From: JAMQKA01 sp043951865
Lineage (GTDB): Bacteria > Bacteroidota > Rhodothermia > Balneolales > Balneolaceae
Length of the DNA stretch: 64,000 bases
Direction of reading: 5' to 3'
NCBI RefSeq assembly: GCF_043951865.1
Contig: NZ_JBINJF010000011.1
Coordinates: 72,523-136,522 of the forward strand
A program made the position numbers and the translations under genes. Shown here piece by piece: positions 62,209 through 64,000 of the stretch. How positions within the stretch are numbered: position 1 is the first letter of the stretch; each line of letters opens with the position of its first letter. Under the pieces are notes generated by a model. That model saw only the letters and a list, made by a program, of their open reading frames with translations. It was not told where the DNA came from and ran no database searches.

Positions 62209-62814
62209 ATGAGCAGGAAGAAGCCTGGTAAAAACGGGGAAAAATTACTTATCCAGCGCATACGCGAGGGAGAGGAGTATGCCTTCGAGATCGCCTTCCT
62301 GAAGTATCACACGCCCCTGTGCCGGTATATATGGAAGTATGTTCGTTCGGAGGAGCTGTCCAAAGAGATCGTACAAGAGGTCTTTACCGATGTGTGGGAC
62401 GATCGCAAAAACCTGAGTCCCTCCGGGCACCTGCGAGGATTTTTATTCGAGATCGCCCGAAACAAGGCACTGGATTATATTAAACACCAAAAAATTGTAG
62501 ACCGGTATATATCGGAGGCCAAAAAGAAGAAGCGGGAAGATTTTTTTCAGCGAATCCATCACAGGGAGTCAGACGACCGGGAGTTTATTGAGGCGGTTAA
62601 AGCGGAGATTGCCAACCTGCCGCCCCGTGGACGCGAAATATTCGAGCTAAACAGAAAAGAGGGGCTCACCTACCGGGAGATATCGGACTATCTCGACATA
62701 TCGATAAAAACGGTGGAAACGCATATGAGGAGAACGCTGCAAAAACTGAGAGACCGCCTGTCGGCCTATATTCCCACCCTGCTGATATATGGGATGGTAC
62801 AATTTCTTTTTTAA
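62209..62814 (+). CDS. ECF-type RNA polymerase sigma factor
   Basis: A 201-residue sigma-70 family protein of the Bacteroidota FecI-like kind. Region 2 (about 15-85) contains YHTPLCRYIWKYVRSEEL and EIVQEVFTDVWDDR, and region 4 (about 130-190) contains NLPPRGREIFELNRKEGLTYREISDYLDISIKTVETHMRR in pieces matching the sigma-70 HTH. No anti-sigma factor or SusC/SusD partner is nearby, since it is followed by repeats. The last residues (LLIYGMVQFLF) are hydrophobic. Confidence 0.9.
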   Translation: MSRKKPGKNGEKLLIQRIREGEEYAFEIAFLKYHTPLCRYIWKYVRSEELSKEIVQEVFTDVWDDRKNLSPSGHLRGFLFEIARNKALDYIKHQKIVDRYISEAKKKKREDFFQRIHHRESDDREFIEAVKAEIANLPPRGREIFELNRKEGLTYREISDYLDISIKTVETHMRRTLQKLRDRLSAYIPTLLIYGMVQFLF

Positions 62815-62865
62815 CGAATTGGAAATACTTTTCTGTTTTATTAAGCCACCCTATCACTTTTCTTT

Positions 62866-62894
62866 GTTCTTTTTTCATCGATAAAAAAAGGAAC
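62866..62894. repeat. Hairpin module H2
   Basis: GTTCTTTTTTCATCG and ATAAAAAAAGGAAC pair. The following CGCCGGCGGGGGATGGGAAT matches the sequence after H1 (61348-61367). Confidence 0.68.
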
Positions 62895-63041
62895 CAAAAA
62901 AATCGCCGGCGGGGGATGGGAATGATGAATGTAGAATTAAGAAAGATGAATTTCGAAGGAGGAGGTCGTATGAACGAGTTATAGCACCATTCTCCTACCG
63001 GAAGAATTTCTGTCTGATGAGGAAGAGGCCATAAATGCCAA

Positions 63042-63224
63042 CCGGCCTTGAATGGGGCGCGGAGGCCGACGCAGGGGGTTGTGGATGTTGCACCGGTGAG
63101 AACCTTGATAGCAGGCAGCCAGCGGGACGGACCATCAACATCCACGCCTGTACAGGCCGGAGCGGGTGCCCCATTCCCAGCCTTGATTGTTGAGTTCCTT
63201 TTGGGTCAAGCCAAAAGGAACACC
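63042..63224 (+). repeat. Repeat family D, copy D3
   Basis: GAATGGGGC at 63050 to GCCCCATTC ending 63176 (127 bases), inner arms TGGATGTTG and CAACATCCA, and a tail hairpin GTTCCTTTTGGG / CCAAAAGGAAC at 63194-63221. The preceding 110 bases (62920-63030) also match the flank of D2. Confidence 0.8.
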
Positions 63225-63714
63225 TGTATTATAGGAATAGGTCTCTCTTTCTTTTGGAGTTTTATTCGCTTCTTTTCTTGTTCATTTTTTCGACGAGGAA
63301 AAAACGAACCCAAAAAACTCGCCGCCTGAGAATTTTTTGTGGCGTTTCCTGCGCCGCCGCTATAACCATTGAACTCGATCCGCTTAAAAACGCGGATCTC
63401 AGACAACAATGGTTTCTTTACGCTCTGGCTCCGGGCACTTTACTCCACAAAAATTTCTATAGGGCGGAAGGGAAATGATGAATTTAAAATTTAGAATGAA
63501 GAATGGGTCTTGGTGGGCAGCGGAAAATGGCAGCCTGGCTTTCCCGGCCTTGGTAAAGTTGACCGCCCGGAAGGGTGCGGAGGGGAGCGTGAAGAAAAAA
63601 TCTGTGATTTTTTTAGCGGAGCGACGCCCCCTTCAGGTCAAGTTTACCTCCGCCGGCGATTTTTTTCGTTTATTTTTTCATCGGTGAAAAAATGAACACC
63701 CCCGGATTAGTAGT
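63225..63714. other. Gene-free stretch with hairpin modules H3 and H4
   Basis: H3 lies at 63280-63309 (GTTCATTTTTTCGACGAGG and AAAAAACGAAC) and H4 at 63667-63696. Between them is AAAAAATCTGTGATTTTTT (63593-63612), another small hairpin. I accept no coding frame here. Confidence 0.5.
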
Positions 63715-63830
63715 AGAGGGCTTTTAAAAACCTTCAACCCCTCGTTCTGAGGGAGTTGTACTCCCGTTTAAAAGGGAAATAAGGTCAGTCCCACCTTCCA
63801 ACACAATAGCAGGTGCTGCAAAGGCCCCTA
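63715..63830 (+). repeat. Repeat family B, copy B4
   Basis: AGAGGGCTTTTAAAAACC at the left, TCTGAGGGAGTTGTACTCCC inside, and AGGTGCTGCAAAGGCCCC at the right, as in B1-B3. Confidence 0.72.
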
Positions 63831-63939
63831 GCAGGCAGCTCCAACGGTTTTTACCGGGCAATAGTAATTAAAAATCAGGAATGAAAAATTGAGAATTGGT
63901 TTTGATGGGCAGTGAATAATTGTAGATCTGCCTTCCCAG

Positions 63940-64000
63940 CCTTGAATGGGGCGCGAAAGCCAAAGAAAAATCCAGTACAGACGCGACATGTCGCGTCTCA
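63940..64000 (+). repeat. Repeat family D fragment D5 and a 20-base palindrome
   Basis: CCAGCCTTGAATGGGGCGCG matches the left end of family D, then breaks off. At 63979-63998, AGACGCGACATGTCGCGTCT is a perfect palindrome. The window ends directly after it. Confidence 0.6.

Noticed and set aside
58917..63329. Open frames inside the D repeats (start NGARKPKQA) as a repeated small protein
   Set aside because: Differences between copies are mostly non-synonymous and the D2 frame is shifted after the core; no start or ribosome-binding site is shared.
1..64000. CRISPR array, prophage or toxin-antitoxin pair
   Set aside because: No regularly spaced direct repeats, no phage structural or integrase genes and no recognisable toxin or antitoxin genes are present.

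Overview
The window looks like chromosomal DNA, close to the replication origin, from a marine or halophilic member of the Bacteroidota/Rhodothermota-Balneolota group. The evidence is a SusC/SusD pair, DUF2911 and DUF4295 proteins, a short-LID adenylate kinase, a gyrB-gyrA pair, a dnaX-ybaB-recR operon and mostly weak Shine-Dalgarno signals. This placement is inferred from gene content; there is no rRNA gene in the window and I recognise no tRNA gene.

Layout. 1-15.7 kb: the start of htpX (cut by the window edge), an M1 aminopeptidase, the dnaX-ybaB-recR operon, a TrhA-type membrane protein, a large secreted protease/propeller/barrel protein, DUF2911 and OmpA lipoproteins, an SDR-DUF2867 protein, an AtuA-like domain, purM and a DinB protein. 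15.7-16.1 kb: a gene-free stretch with eight DnaA-box-like sequences, my candidate oriC. 16.1-33 kb: dtd, a phosphomutase-like enzyme, adk, a Lol-type permease, marR, tyrS, cvpA, yqeY, rpmG/rpmB, gyrB, gyrA, ldh and pckA. 33-40.6 kb: a susC-susD-phosphatase locus in which susC has an in-frame amber codon, plus a WYL regulator. 41.4-44 kb: mnmG-rsmG, with three ParB-type parS palindromes in and at the start of rsmG. 44.2-51.8 kb: an accessory run of plus-strand genes (two tandem O-methyltransferase-like genes, an epimerase, membrane protein, SRPBCC, MBL hydrolase, AraC regulator and two tandem membrane cupins). 51.8-64 kb: a SulP remnant, LysR, MmgE/PrpD, a ComA-like synthase, small secreted proteins, a PHP phosphoesterase, a fasciclin lipoprotein, an ECF sigma factor, and a dense population of short repeats.

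The non-coding content is unusually structured. Four families of short repeats (called A, B, C and D here) fill most longer intergenic gaps. A, B and C look like MITEs with inverted ends. C carries a central hairpin whose arms differ between copies but still pair. D has nested inverted repeats with identical spacing in three copies, and its open frame does not look protein-coding. Other notable points are an A9 slippage run inside dnaX with stop codons close behind in both alternative frames, and a DnaX that lacks the usual zinc-binding cysteines.

Together, the candidate oriC, parS trio, gyrase genes, dnaX operon and mnmG-rsmG suggest that this is the replication and segregation hub of the chromosome. 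The outer parts look like ordinary accessory DNA shaped by small mobile repeats.
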